Assembly: GCF_003967355.1 (NCBI RefSeq)
Contig: NZ_BIFH01000021.1
Location: forward strand, 280,738 to 344,737
DNA: 64,000 bases
DNA from: Embleya hyalina
GTDB lineage: Bacteria; Actinomycetota; Actinomycetes; Streptomycetales; Streptomycetaceae
Direction of reading: 5' to 3'
The translations under genes and the position numbers were made by a program. How positions within the stretch are numbered: the stretch's first letter is position 1; the number at the start of each line of letters is the position of its first letter. Shown here in pieces: positions 1 through 8,328 of the stretch. Below the pieces are notes generated by a model. The model was given only the letters and a program-made list of their open reading frames with translations, was not told the origin of the DNA and ran no database searches.

Positions 1-53
1 GGGGGACTCCGGGTGGGGCCTGGTGTTGGTTGGTGGTGAGGGTTTGTGTGGGG

Positions 54-1031
54 TCAGGCGCCGGAGGCTGCCGGGTTCATGGTGTCGGCGTCCACCCAGA
101 TGTCCGTCATGGACTCGCGGAGGGTGTTGCCGTGTTTGGTGACCAGGGCCAATGCCGCGAGGTTGTCCCGCCATTGGGACATGCGGCTGGCGCCGAAGAG
201 CACTGTGGCGACCGCCGGGTGGGTGAGGCAGAAGGCGATGGCCAGCTGGGCGGGCGTGGCGTCGAACTCGGCCGCCGCGTGCGCGAGTTTCGGGTAGACC
301 TCGCGGATGCGGTCGCGGAGGTTGCCGGGGTCCGCGCCGATCTTGCGTCGCGGGTGCAGGTTGCCCGCCAGGATGCCGCCCTCCAGGACGTCGGACGCCT
401 GCAACGCCAGGCCGTCGGCGAAGAGTTCGGCGAACGGCGCGCCCTCGGCCACCGCCCGGCGGGCCGGGCTGTACTTGAGTTGGGCGAACGTCGGCGGGGT
501 CAGGCCCTCGGCGGCGGCGAACCGGCGGGCGGTCCACACGTCGCGCGCCGACCAGTTGTTGACGCCCCACGCGGTGAACCGGCCGGCCGCGATCTGCTCG
601 GCGACGTCGGTGACCACGGCCGGGATGGGCAACTCGCCGAAGAAGTCGCCGACCACGACCAGGTCGGCGCGATGTGTGCCGACCCGGTCCAGGGCGACCT
701 CCAGTTGCTCGGCGAAGCCCTTCCTCGGGTATTCCCAGAGCCAGAGCTTGCCGCACAGCAGCCAGTCCTCGCGGGCCACCCCCGCCTCGCGGATCGCCTC
801 CCCGAAGATCAGGTCCGTGCGGGCGTTCTCCGCGTGCGGGCCCATGTCGTAGTGCGCGACGTCGAACAACTCCACGCCGTGCTCCAGCGCGTCCAGGATC
901 AGCGCGACGGCGTCGGCGGGACGCATCCGGTCCCACGTGTTCCACGAGCCGAGGCCCAGGACCGGTACGTCGGGGCCGTGCGCGCCGAGGCGGCGACGGG
1001 GAACGGGGCTGATGCCGGGGGAGAGCGTCAC
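54..1031 (-). CDS. Aldo/keto reductase family protein, catalytic His replaced
   Basis: Predicted NAD(P)H-dependent oxidoreductase of the aldo/keto reductase (TIM-barrel) family, 325 aa. I chose the GTG at 1031 because GGAGGA lies 3-4 nt before it; an upstream in-frame ATG at 1094 has no such site and would add 21 residues unlike the family. Seen: Asp57 and Tyr61 (FDVAHYDMG) and Lys95 (LLCGKLW) match three of the four family catalytic residues. The position where the family normally has His after the fifth strand reads VVVGDFF, so the tetrad His is absent. C-terminal cofactor-binding region (TVLFGASRMSQWRDN) is present. It is divergent from the methyltransferase-SDR pair, with 116 bp between them carrying a probable shared control site. 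Substrate unknown; a non-redox or altered-specificity barrel is possible. Confidence 0.85.
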   Translation of the reverse strand: MTLSPGISPVPRRRLGAHGPDVPVLGLGSWNTWDRMRPADAVALILDALEHGVELFDVAHYDMGPHAENARTDLIFGEAIREAGVAREDWLLCGKLWLWEYPRKGFAEQLEVALDRVGTHRADLVVVGDFFGELPIPAVVTDVAEQIAAGRFTAWGVNNWSARDVWTARRFAAAEGLTPPTFAQLKYSPARRAVAEGAPFAELFADGLALQASDVLEGGILAGNLHPRRKIGADPGNLRDRIREVYPKLAHAAAEFDATPAQLAIAFCLTHPAVATVLFGASRMSQWRDNLAALALVTKHGNTLRESMTDIWVDADTMNPAASGA

Positions 1032-1095
1032 GGGTCCTCCAGGGGTGGTTCGGGCGTGCGGCGCGGATGCGAAGATCGGCATTGTTGATGGCATC

Positions 1096-1114
1096 GGTAA
1101 TCATATAGCATTCC
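1096..1114 (+). promoter_or_regulatory. Putative promoter/operator, AATCATATA element (copy 1)
   Basis: GGTAATCATATAGCATTCC, an imperfect inverted repeat in the divergent spacer, 34 nt before the methyltransferase start. The core AATCATATA recurs exactly at 10801-10817 (opposite strand) and with two changes at 5501-5511, each time in the same orientation relative to the gene downstream. It is AT-rich in an otherwise about 73% GC region. Probable binding site for a GntR/FCD regulator, or a -10 region overlapped by one; inference from recurrence only. Confidence 0.45.
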
Positions 1115-1147
1115 AGATACCAACTTCCTGCCCTCGAGGAGATCCGC

Positions 1148-2149
1148 ATGCCAGTTCCCTCGGACGCCCGGGCCGCCGTCGATCCGGCTCCCATCGTCGA
1201 CGTCGCGATCGGATACATGGCCGCCAAGCAGTTGTTCGCGGCCGGGGAGGCCGGACTGTTCGCGGCCCTGGCCGACGGCCCCGCGCCGCTCGACGAGATC
1301 GTCGCCCGTACCGGACTGCCCGCGAGGACCGCGCTGATCCTGGCCGACAGCATGGTCGGTCTGGGCCTGTTGGAGCGCGGCGACGCCGGCTACGCCAACT
1401 CGCCCGCCACCGCGCACCATCTCGCCGGCTCGGGGGAGGGCGTGGACCTGCGTCCGTTCCTGACCTTCCTCGACGGCGTCAGCTACCCGCACTGGCTCGG
1501 CTTCGGGGAGACCTCGCGCACCGCCCGCCCCGCACCGCTCGACCTCGGCGGCGACCGGCTCGGCACCTTCCTCGGCGGCGTGATGACCTACAACGCGCTG
1601 CACGCGACGATGCTGGCCCGGGTCTACGACTTCGGCGCCCACCGGCGGGTGCTGGATCTGGCCGGGCTGTCCGGCTCGTTCCTGGCCGAGGCGTTGCGCG
1701 CGCACCCCGAACTGTCCGCGACGTTCCTGTCCGACGGCGACCTCGTCGGGCACGCGGAGAACACCCTGGCCGCCGCCGGCGTCGAGGACCGGGTCGAGGT
1801 GATCGGCGGCGACCCGCTGTCCGGCGAGGTGCCCACCGGCTTCGACCTGGTGCTGCTCGAACACGTGGTGCACCGCTTCGACGCCGAGCACAACCGGCGG
1901 ATCGTGGCGGCGGCGCGCAAGGCCGCCGACCCCGGGGCCCGGCTGCTGCTGCTCGACTTCTTCCTGGAGCCGACCGGGACGCCGCGCCTGATCGACACCC
2001 TGCACGCCGGGGAGTACCTGGTCATCGACGGCACCACGGTGTATCCGCGGGCCGAGGTCGAGGAATGGCTCGTCGAGGCCGGCTGGCACCCGGTGGACGT
2101 GCTCGAACTGCCCGGCAGCCCCCGGGTGATCGTGGCGGAGGCCCGATGA
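1148..2149 (+). CDS. SAM-dependent O-methyltransferase-like protein
   Basis: 333 aa, family-2 type O-methyltransferase layout: N-terminal winged-helix dimerisation region (about 15-95, with IVARTGLPARTALILADSM) followed by a Rossmann methyltransferase domain (about 140-330). The SAM glycine motif is degenerate, VLDLAGLSGSF rather than the usual DxGGGxG. The LLEHVVHRFDAEH segment keeps the His that acts as base in this family. GAGGAGATCCGC precedes the ATG. The stop overlaps the next start as ATGA, so it is translationally coupled to the SDR. Such proteins methylate small aromatic or polyketide hydroxyls; the substrate here is unknown, and the poor SAM motif leaves open a non-methylating role. 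Confidence 0.85.
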   Translation: MPVPSDARAAVDPAPIVDVAIGYMAAKQLFAAGEAGLFAALADGPAPLDEIVARTGLPARTALILADSMVGLGLLERGDAGYANSPATAHHLAGSGEGVDLRPFLTFLDGVSYPHWLGFGETSRTARPAPLDLGGDRLGTFLGGVMTYNALHATMLARVYDFGAHRRVLDLAGLSGSFLAEALRAHPELSATFLSDGDLVGHAENTLAAAGVEDRVEVIGGDPLSGEVPTGFDLVLLEHVVHRFDAEHNRRIVAAARKAADPGARLLLLDFFLEPTGTPRLIDTLHAGEYLVIDGTTVYPRAEVEEWLVEAGWHPVDVLELPGSPRVIVAEAR

Positions 2150-2898
2150 CCGCCCCGGACGCCGGGCCGGGCCGGGTGGTCGTGGTCACCGGCGGCGCGA
2201 GCGGGATCGGCGCGGCCGTCGCGCGCGCCTTCGCCGAGGGCGGCGACCGGGTCGTGATCGCCGACGTCGACGCCGCCGCGGCCGACAAGGTCGCCGAGGA
2301 GATCGGCGGCACCGCGGTCGCGATGGACATCACCGACCCCGCGTCGGTGGCCGCCGCCCTGGACCGGGTGCTCGCCGAGGTGGGCCCGCTCGCGGTCCTG
2401 GTCAACAACGCCGGCCTGGTCGCCGGCGGCGGGCTCCTGGTCGACCTGCCGATCGAGGTGTTCGACACCGTGGTGGCGGTCAACCTGCGCGGCACGTTCA
2501 CCGTCACCGCGGCGGCGGCCCGCCGGATGATCGCCGAGGACGCGGGCGGCGCGATCGTCAACATCAGCTCGATCGGTGCCCGGCAACCCACCGCCGGCCT
2601 CGGTCACTACGAGGCCACCAAGGCCGCGGTGGACGCGCTCACCCGCACCGGCGCGATCGAGCTGGCCCCGCACCGCATCCGGGTCAACGGCGTGGCGCCC
2701 GGCCCGGTGCACACCCCGATGACGGCCGGCCTGATGGACGACCCGCAGGCCCGGCAGGCGTGGGAGTCCCGGATCCCGCTCGGCCGCATCGCGGTCCCCG
2801 AGGACGTCGCCCCGCTCGCGGTGTTCCTGGCCTCACCCGCCGCCGCGCACATCACCGGCACGATCGTCCAGGTCGACGGCGGCCAACTGCTGGTCTGA
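2146..2898 (+). CDS. Short-chain dehydrogenase/reductase (SDR)
   Basis: 250-aa classical SDR. Cofactor motif TGGASGIG at 15-22, NNAG at 87-90, catalytic Ser142, Tyr155 and Lys159 (HYEATKAA), and a C-terminal TGTIVQVDGG segment typical of the family. Asp40 at the end of beta-2 (VIADVD) suggests NAD(H) preference. It starts inside the stop of the methyltransferase (ATGA) and is followed directly by a strong terminator, so the two genes form a short operon. It probably oxidises or reduces an alcohol/ketone on the same small molecule that the methyltransferase acts on. Substrate cannot be told from sequence. Confidence 0.93.
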   Translation: MTAPDAGPGRVVVVTGGASGIGAAVARAFAEGGDRVVIADVDAAAADKVAEEIGGTAVAMDITDPASVAAALDRVLAEVGPLAVLVNNAGLVAGGGLLVDLPIEVFDTVVAVNLRGTFTVTAAAARRMIAEDAGGAIVNISSIGARQPTAGLGHYEATKAAVDALTRTGAIELAPHRIRVNGVAPGPVHTPMTAGLMDDPQARQAWESRIPLGRIAVPEDVAPLAVFLASPAAAHITGTIVQVDGGQLLV

Positions 2899-2904
2899 GC
2901 CGGC

Positions 2905-2937
2905 CACGGCGACCGGGAACCGCTCCCGGTCGCCGTG
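2905..2937 (+). terminator. Intrinsic-type terminator after the SDR gene
   Basis: Perfect 14-bp inverted repeat (CACGGCGACCGGGA / TCCCGGTCGCCGTG) with a 5-nt loop, 7 bp after the SDR stop. There is no U-tract, as is common for terminators in high-GC actinomycetes. Confidence 0.75.
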
Positions 2938-3090
2938 CGGCCGTCCGCGCGCGGGCGGACACGCCGATCGGGTGCGGACGGCCGGCGCCCGTGCGCCGAT
3001 AGACTCGCGCCTCATGCACACAGACCTGTCGTCCGCCGGCGCCTGGGCGCCGCCGCGTGATGTTCCGGGAGATCGCGCGGGAACCGGCTC

Positions 3091-3828
3091 GTGGTAGAGA
3101 CCTTCGCGAGGATCGTCGTCGTCGTTCCCACCTACAACGAGCGGGAGAACCTGCCCGTCCTGGTCGGCCTGCTCGCGGATCTGCGCCTGCCGAACCTGCA
3201 CGTGCTCGTGGTGGACGACAACTCGCCCGACGGGACCGGCGAGGTGGCGGACAAGCTCGCCACGGAGTCCCCGGGGTTCGTCGGGGTGTTGCACCGCAGG
3301 GAGAAGGACGGGCTCGGCCGCGCCTACGTCGCCGGGATCACCCGCGCGCTGGACGAGGGCGCCGACGTGGTGATCCAGATGGACGCCGACCTCTCGCACC
3401 CCGTCGCGGTGATCCCGACCATGCTCGACACACTGCGCACCGGGGACGCCGCCGTGGTGATCGGCTCGCGGTACGTGCGCGGCGGTTCGACCGCCGCGGA
3501 GTGGGCCTGGTACCGCAAGGCCCTGTCGACGTGGGCGAACCACTACGTCAACGCCATTCTGCGGCTGGGCGTCAAGGACGCCACCGCCGGGTTCAAGGCG
3601 TGGCGGGCGACGACGCTGCGGGCGATCGACCTGCCGTCGATCCACAGCAACGGATACTCGTTCCAGGTCGAGATGAACCACCGCGCCGTCCAACGCGGGT
3701 CGCGGATCGTCGAGGTGCCGATCCGCTTCGAGGAACGGGCCGAGGGCGCGTCGAAGATGAGCCTGGCCGTGCAGATCGAATCCGCCCTCACGCCGTGGAA
3801 ATTGCGGTTCGGGCGCAAGGTGGGCTGA
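3091..3828 (+). CDS. GT2 polyprenol monophosphomannose synthase-like glycosyltransferase
   Basis: 245 aa, single GT-A domain of the dolichol/polyprenol-phosphate mannose synthase group. Seen: VVVPTYNERENL at the N-terminus, the nucleotide-sugar motif VVDDNSPDGTG (Asp42/43), the metal-binding QMDADLSH (Asp97/99), and VIGSRYVRGG and SNGYSFQVEM, which are characteristic of this group. There are no C-terminal membrane segments, as in the soluble actinobacterial Ppm1 catalytic form. In actinomycetes this enzyme makes polyprenyl-phosphate mannose, the donor for protein O-mannosylation and lipoglycans. The GTG at 3091 is the only start close to the conserved N-terminus. It stands alone, convergent with the GntR gene. 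Confidence 0.88.
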   Translation: MVETFARIVVVVPTYNERENLPVLVGLLADLRLPNLHVLVVDDNSPDGTGEVADKLATESPGFVGVLHRREKDGLGRAYVAGITRALDEGADVVIQMDADLSHPVAVIPTMLDTLRTGDAAVVIGSRYVRGGSTAAEWAWYRKALSTWANHYVNAILRLGVKDATAGFKAWRATTLRAIDLPSIHSNGYSFQVEMNHRAVQRGSRIVEVPIRFEERAEGASKMSLAVQIESALTPWKLRFGRKVG

Positions 3829-3865
3829 CGGCGCGACCTCGCTCCGGCCGCGGCCGGCGTACCCG

Positions 3866-3890
3866 GGCCCCGGCCGAGTCGGCCGGGGCC
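3866..3890. terminator. Bidirectional terminator hairpin
   Basis: Perfect 12-bp inverted repeat (GGCCCCGGCCGA / TCGGCCGGGGCC) with a one-base centre, in the 106-bp gap between the convergent glycosyltransferase and GntR genes. It is placed to stop transcription from both sides. Confidence 0.7.
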
Positions 3891-3934
3891 TTCGGCGCCC
3901 CGCGGTCGGTGCGCCCGGGGTTCCCGGGCCTCCG

Positions 3935-4621
3935 CTACGGCGTCCCGGTCTTGGCCTGGTGCAGGGCCGCGGCGGTGGCGATCTTGTGGGCGCAGGCGGC
4001 GCGTTCGATCTCCCCGGGGTCGGCTCCGGCGCCGATCAGGTCGAGCAGGTGCTCGTGTTCGCGCACCGAGGTGCGGGCCCGACCGGGGACGTAGGTGAAG
4101 GTCGAGCGGCGCATGTGGTCCAGGCGGGCCCACTCGGATTCGAGCAGCGCGTTCAGGTGCCGATCGGGGCAATGCGCGTAGAGCGAGAAATGGAACCTCC
4201 GGTTGAGCGCGGTGAACGCGGTCGGGTCGAAGTCGGCCAGCGCCTCGACCATCCGGTCGTTGATCGCCCTCGCCTCGGCGATGTTCTCGGGGCTCATCAG
4301 CGGCGCCGAGATCGCCGTCGCGTAGCCCTCGAGGCGGGCCAGCACGTTGAGCGAGTGCTCGACCTGGGAGCGGTCGAACACGGCCACCCGGGCGCCGACG
4401 TTGCGGACGATCTCCACCAGGCCGTCGGACTGGAGCCGGCGCACCGCCTCGCGCAGCGGGATGGTGCTGACTCCCGCCTCGCGGGCGAGCTGGTCGAACA
4501 CCAGCCGGTACCCGGGGCCGTAGGTGCCGTCCAGGATCCGGCCGCGCAGCAGCTCGTAACACATCTCCGACTTGGACGACTTCGACGCCTTGCTCGCGGC
4601 GGTTGCCTTTGCGGGGCTCAA
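3935..4621 (-). CDS. GntR-family transcriptional regulator (FadR/FCD subfamily)
   Basis: 228 aa. After a Lys/Ser-rich tail, a winged HTH (about 20-85: YELLRGRILDGTYGPGYRL, VSTIPLREAVRRLQSDGLV) is followed by an all-helical FCD ligand domain (about 90-215). Residues such as Asn142, His146 and the SVREHEHLLDLI His fit the FCD metal/ligand pocket. FCD regulators generally repress catabolic genes and are released by a carboxylic-acid ligand. Position upstream of the hydrolase and hpa genes on the same strand makes it the likely local regulator of homoprotocatechuate catabolism. Candidate targets are the AATCATATA-type sites at 1096, 5501 and 10801. Confidence 0.92.
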   Translation of the reverse strand: MSPAKATAASKASKSSKSEMCYELLRGRILDGTYGPGYRLVFDQLAREAGVSTIPLREAVRRLQSDGLVEIVRNVGARVAVFDRSQVEHSLNVLARLEGYATAISAPLMSPENIAEARAINDRMVEALADFDPTAFTALNRRFHFSLYAHCPDRHLNALLESEWARLDHMRRSTFTYVPGRARTSVREHEHLLDLIGAGADPGEIERAACAHKIATAAALHQAKTGTP

Positions 4622-4718
4622 CTACGGTCTCCTCAGTCTCGACCGGACACGGTGGCGGGCCGGGACACGGTGTCCCGGCCCGGTGTGGTCCGGTGCGGCG
4701 CGGTATGCGGCGGATGGG

Positions 4719-5477
4719 TCAGCGGCCGACGACCGACACGGCCAGGCCGTGGAAGTTGGGGTTGGCCAGGACGCCGTGGTGATCGCCGGCCACCACGACC
4801 GTGTGCGATCCGGTGGCCGCCGCGACCAGCGCGTCGATGTCGCGGGTCATCGGGTCGTCGGAACCGACCACGAAGCACGGCGGGGTGCGGCCGGCCCACG
4901 GCGTGGGCTCGAAGGGTGTGCTCCGCAGGCCCTCGACGCACGTGACCAGCCCGTCGGCGCGGTCGCCCTCGGCGCGGATCAGGCCCGCGATCATCCCGGT
5001 GAGCGGATCGGCGGCGGCCGCCTCGCCGTGTACGAGCCGGCGCAGTTCCGCGACGTCCACGGCGGCGAACGGCTCGACCGGGCTCATCGCGCCGAACGCC
5101 ACGCGGCCCACCCGCTCCGGCGCGCGTTCGGCCAACGCCCAGATCAGTCGGGCGCCGAGGGAGTGGGCGATGATGTCGACCCGGTCCGCGCCGTACGCGT
5201 CGAGCACGGCGAGCAGGTCGTCGACGGTGGTGTTCGCGTCCGCCTCGTCGCCGCTCGTCGGGGCCGGACTGGCGCCGTGTCCGCGCAGGTCCGGCGCGAT
5301 GACGGTGCGGCCGGCGTCGATCAACGCCGACACCATGCCCGTCTCCAGCCAGGAGCGGCGGGCGTCGGAGCAGAACCCGTGCACGAGCAGCACCGGGGGT
5401 TGCTCGGACTCCCCGACGTCCTCGGAGGGCCCGGCACTCGGATAGGTGGTGACGGCGAGGGGCTGCCGTGTGCGCAT
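4719..5477 (-). CDS. Alpha/beta-hydrolase fold protein
   Basis: 252 aa. Oxyanion region LLVHGFCSD, nucleophile elbow AHSLGA (Ser106), acid in FVVGSDDPMT (about Asp203) and a C-terminal His (GDHHGVL) complete a plausible triad. No signal peptide or membrane segment, so cytoplasmic. It lies between the GntR regulator and hpaD, all on one strand, and its start is preceded by a variant of the repeated AATCATATA element. Related enzymes cleave esters or meta-cleavage C-C bonds; with the homoprotocatechuate genes nearby, hydrolysis of an ester or amide precursor that feeds the ring-cleavage pathway is plausible but unproven. Confidence 0.88.
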   Translation of the reverse strand: MRTRQPLAVTTYPSAGPSEDVGESEQPPVLLVHGFCSDARRSWLETGMVSALIDAGRTVIAPDLRGHGASPAPTSGDEADANTTVDDLLAVLDAYGADRVDIIAHSLGARLIWALAERAPERVGRVAFGAMSPVEPFAAVDVAELRRLVHGEAAAADPLTGMIAGLIRAEGDRADGLVTCVEGLRSTPFEPTPWAGRTPPCFVVGSDDPMTRDIDALVAAATGSHTVVVAGDHHGVLANPNFHGLAVSVVGR

Positions 5478-5500
5478 CCTACTTCTCCACTCGACTATTT

Positions 5501-5511
5501 CGGATACGATT
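5501..5511 (-). promoter_or_regulatory. Variant of the AATCATATA element (copy 3)
   Basis: On the minus strand this reads AATCGTATCCG, 9 of 11 bases identical to the hpaG-upstream copy AATCATATACG. It lies 24 nt before the hydrolase start and within a direct repeat of GATTTCGGAT/ATTTCGGATA. Weaker evidence than the other two copies. Confidence 0.3.
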
Positions 5512-5537
5512 TCGGATCTTACACCAGTGGCGGACGC

Positions 5538-6656
5538 TCACGACGGGGACCCGACCTGCGGTGATGTGTCACGCGCGAACGAGAAGCCGTCGGCGCCGAC
5601 CGTCACCTCCGCCTCGTGGTTCTCCTCCCGGGCGAACACCGGCTGCGGTTTCCCGTTCAGGTCCAGCACGGTGGACGCCTCCGCGTACCAGGACGGCACC
5701 ACCGGATTGCCCCACCAGTCGCGCCGCTGGTTGTCCCGCACGTCCCAGGACAGCACCGGGTGATCGGGATCCCCGGTGTAGTAGTCGGTGGTGTAGATCT
5801 CCACGCGGTGCAGGTCCGGATCCCGCACGTACACGTAGAACGCGTTGGACACCCCGTGGCGCCCCGGACCGCGCTCGATGTGCGCCGACCGACGCCGGGC
5901 GCCCAGCAGGTCGCACACGTGCAGCACCTGGCCGCGCTCGTGGGTGCTGAACGCGATGTGGTGCAGCCGGGGACCGTCGCCGCCGGTCAGCGCGATGTCG
6001 TGCACCGTGTCCTTGCGGTGCAGCCAGGACGCGTACAGCGTGTCGTCCGCGCCCCGGATGTCCTCGGTCACCCGAAAGCCCAGGGCGCGGTAGTAGCGTT
6101 CGGCCCGCGCCACGTCCGGAACCACGATGTTGAAGTGGTCGAGCCGGGCGATCGCGCCCGCGCCGTGCAGGTCGTAGTCCTGATGCAGACGCGGTACGTG
6201 CTCGGCCTCGTAGAAGAACTCCAGCGGGAACCCCAGCGGGTCCAGCACCCGCACCGCCGGGCCGATCCCCCGGGTGGCGCCCGCCGCGCGGCGCTCCACC
6301 GGTACGCCCAGGGCCCGGTAGTAGCGCTCGGCCGCGTCGACCTCCCCGGGCGAGCGCACCCGGTACGCGAGCGCGGCCAGCGCCGCGCCGTCGCCGCGGC
6401 GCAGGACCAGCGAGTGGTGCAGGTACTCCTCGAAGGCGCGCAGGTACACCGTGTCCTCGTCCTCGTGGGTGACCACCAGGCCGAGCAGGTCGACGTAGAA
6501 CTCCCGGGACGCGGCGGGGTCGGTGACGACCAGCTCGGCGTAGGCGGCCCGGACGATGTCGGGCGGGGGTATCGCCCCCGGCTCGGGCGTGGGGGCGGGG
6601 GTGCCGGGCCGGACGGTGGGTACGGGCGGCGGGGGCGGAACGGCGGGAGTGGTCAT
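5538..6656 (-). CDS. hpaD: 3,4-dihydroxyphenylacetate (homoprotocatechuate) 2,3-dioxygenase
   Basis: Extradiol type I ring-cleavage dioxygenase, 372 aa, two vicinal-oxygen-chelate modules after a Pro-rich 30-residue tail. It opens homoprotocatechuate to 5-carboxymethyl-2-hydroxymuconate semialdehyde. Metal ligands fall at His174 (DHFN), His233 (LHHIAF) and Glu286 (VEIYT). The spacings, 59 and 53, are exactly those of His155/His214/Glu267 in the well-studied Brevibacterium fuscum enzyme; its Asn157, His200 and Tyr257 also have counterparts here (Asn176, His219, Tyr276). The C-terminal lid signature WDVRDNQRRDWWGNPVVPSWY-like segment is present. Start at ATG 6656 is set by AGGAGGAG 6 nt upstream. 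It is followed downstream on the same strand by the hydrolase. Confidence 0.95.
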   Translation of the reverse strand: MTTPAVPPPPPVPTVRPGTPAPTPEPGAIPPPDIVRAAYAELVVTDPAASREFYVDLLGLVVTHEDEDTVYLRAFEEYLHHSLVLRRGDGAALAALAYRVRSPGEVDAAERYYRALGVPVERRAAGATRGIGPAVRVLDPLGFPLEFFYEAEHVPRLHQDYDLHGAGAIARLDHFNIVVPDVARAERYYRALGFRVTEDIRGADDTLYASWLHRKDTVHDIALTGGDGPRLHHIAFSTHERGQVLHVCDLLGARRRSAHIERGPGRHGVSNAFYVYVRDPDLHRVEIYTTDYYTGDPDHPVLSWDVRDNQRRDWWGNPVVPSWYAEASTVLDLNGKPQPVFAREENHEAEVTVGADGFSFARDTSPQVGSPS

Positions 6657-6704
6657 GGGGCTCTCCTCCTGTTCGACGCGCTGTTCGGTTCGAGAGGTCG
6701 TGCG

Positions 6705-6716
6705 GAAACCGGTTTC
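6705..6716. promoter_or_regulatory. Palindrome upstream of hpaD
   Basis: Perfect 12-bp palindrome GAAACCGGTTTC about 50 nt before the hpaD start, in the 150-bp gap after hpaE. It is a candidate operator for a dimeric regulator. No second copy was noticed in the window. Confidence 0.35.
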
Positions 6717-6807
6717 GGGAGCTGTGCGGAACCTAGCAAGCGAGCGACCTGCGCGGATACGGCCGAGGGCGAACCGACGGCCGGATCGCGCGCGGTTCAC
6801 CCGGTCG

Positions 6808-8328
6808 TCACGCGGCGCCGAACCGGGCGGTGTGCAGCGGCGCCATGGCCACGTGCACCGCCTGCTGCGTGGTGTAGAAGTCGATCGAGCGGTGGCCGCC
6901 CTCGTGACCCAGGCCGGATGCCTTGATCCCGCCGAACGGGGTGCGCAGGTCCCGCACGTTGTGCGAGTTGATCCACACCATCCCCGACTCGACCCGGTGG
7001 GCCACCCGGTGCGCGCGGCGGATGTCGTTGGTCCACACGTAGCCGGCCAGGCCGTAGTCGACCGCGTTGGCCAGCTCCACCGCGTGCGCCTCGTCGTCGA
7101 AGGGGGTCAGCGCCACGACGGGACCGAAGATCTCCTCCCGGAAGATCCGGGCATCGGCCGGCACGTCGCGGAACACGGTCGGCGCCAGGTAGTTGCCGGT
7201 CGGCAGGTGTGCCGGACGGCCGCCGCCGGCGACCAGGCGCGCCTCGCCGCGACCCACCTCGACATACGCCAACACCCGTTCGTAGTGCTCCGGATGCACC
7301 AGCGCGCCGACCTCGGTGGCCGGATCCGCGGGGGAACCGACCACGATCCGCTCGGCCCGTGCGGCGAAGCGCTCGACGAACTCCTCGTACACCCCGCGCT
7401 CGACCAGGATTCGCGAACCGGCGGTGCAGCGCTCGCCGTTGAGCGAGAACACGCCGAACAGCGCGGCGTCGATCGCGTCGTCCAGGTCGGCGTCGGCGAA
7501 GACGATCACCGGTGACTTGCCGCCCAGTTCCATCGACAACCCCTTCAGGTGTCGGGCCGCGGCGGCGAAGATGGTGCGCCCGGTGGTGGTCTCCCCGGTG
7601 AACGAGATCAGCGGCACGTCGGGGTGCTCGACCAGGGCCGCGCCCGCCTCCTCGCCGATCCCGCCGACCAGGTTGAACACACCTTGGGGCAGGCCCGCCT
7701 CGGTGAGGATGTCGGCCCACAACGACGCGGACAGCGGGGTGAACTCGGCCGGCTTGAGCACCACGGTGCAGCCCGCCGCCAGGGCCGGCGCCAGCTTCCA
7801 CGACTCCAGCATGAACGGCGTGTTCCACGGCGTGATCAGCCCGGCGACGCCGACCGGTCGGCGGTGCACGTAGTTGAGCTGGCGGCCCGGCACCTGATAC
7901 GCCTCGTCGGTCTGACCGACGATCAGATCCGCGAAGAAGCGGAAGTTCTCGGCGGCGCGCTGCGCCTGGCCGAGTGCCTGGGTGATCGGCAGGCCGGTGT
8001 CGAAGGTCTCCAGTTCGGCCAGCCGCGCATCGCGTCGCTCGACCTCGTCGGCGATGCGGTTGAGCACCACGGCCCGTTCCCTGGCGGGCAGTCGCGGCCA
8101 CGGACCGGCGGTGAACGCTCGGCGGGCGGCGGCCACCGCGGCGGCCACGTCGGCGGCCTTGCCCGCGGCGGCGGTGGCGTAGGGCAGGTTCGACGCCGGG
8201 GCGCAGACCTCGAAGGTGGCGCCGTCCAGGGAGTCGACGTGCCGGCCGTCGATGAAGTGACGCAGCCGGGTGGGCAGCCCGGCGGGCACCTCGGCGGGCT
8301 CGACGGGCGTCGTCGTGGTGGTGCTCAT
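6808..8328 (-). CDS. hpaE: 5-carboxymethyl-2-hydroxymuconate-semialdehyde dehydrogenase
   Basis: 506-aa NAD-dependent aldehyde dehydrogenase. Seen: ITPWNTPF with Asn169, cofactor Lys192 (LKPAEFTPLS), FTGETTTG, general base Glu267 (MELGGKSP) and nucleophile Cys301 (NGERCTAGSR). Full length for the superfamily (about 490-510). The HpaE assignment rests on strong local context: it is the last gene of the hpaG-dapA-hpaE operon, next to hpaD, and HpaE oxidises the semialdehyde that HpaD makes. ATG at 8328 is preceded by TTGGAGA and overlaps the upstream stop as ATGA, so it is translationally coupled. A generic betaine/succinate-semialdehyde specificity cannot be excluded from motifs alone. Confidence 0.9.
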   Translation of the reverse strand: MSTTTTTPVEPAEVPAGLPTRLRHFIDGRHVDSLDGATFEVCAPASNLPYATAAAGKAADVAAAVAAARRAFTAGPWPRLPARERAVVLNRIADEVERRDARLAELETFDTGLPITQALGQAQRAAENFRFFADLIVGQTDEAYQVPGRQLNYVHRRPVGVAGLITPWNTPFMLESWKLAPALAAGCTVVLKPAEFTPLSASLWADILTEAGLPQGVFNLVGGIGEEAGAALVEHPDVPLISFTGETTTGRTIFAAAARHLKGLSMELGGKSPVIVFADADLDDAIDAALFGVFSLNGERCTAGSRILVERGVYEEFVERFAARAERIVVGSPADPATEVGALVHPEHYERVLAYVEVGRGEARLVAGGGRPAHLPTGNYLAPTVFRDVPADARIFREEIFGPVVALTPFDDEAHAVELANAVDYGLAGYVWTNDIRRAHRVAHRVESGMVWINSHNVRDLRTPFGGIKASGLGHEGGHRSIDFYTTQQAVHVAMAPLHTARFGAA

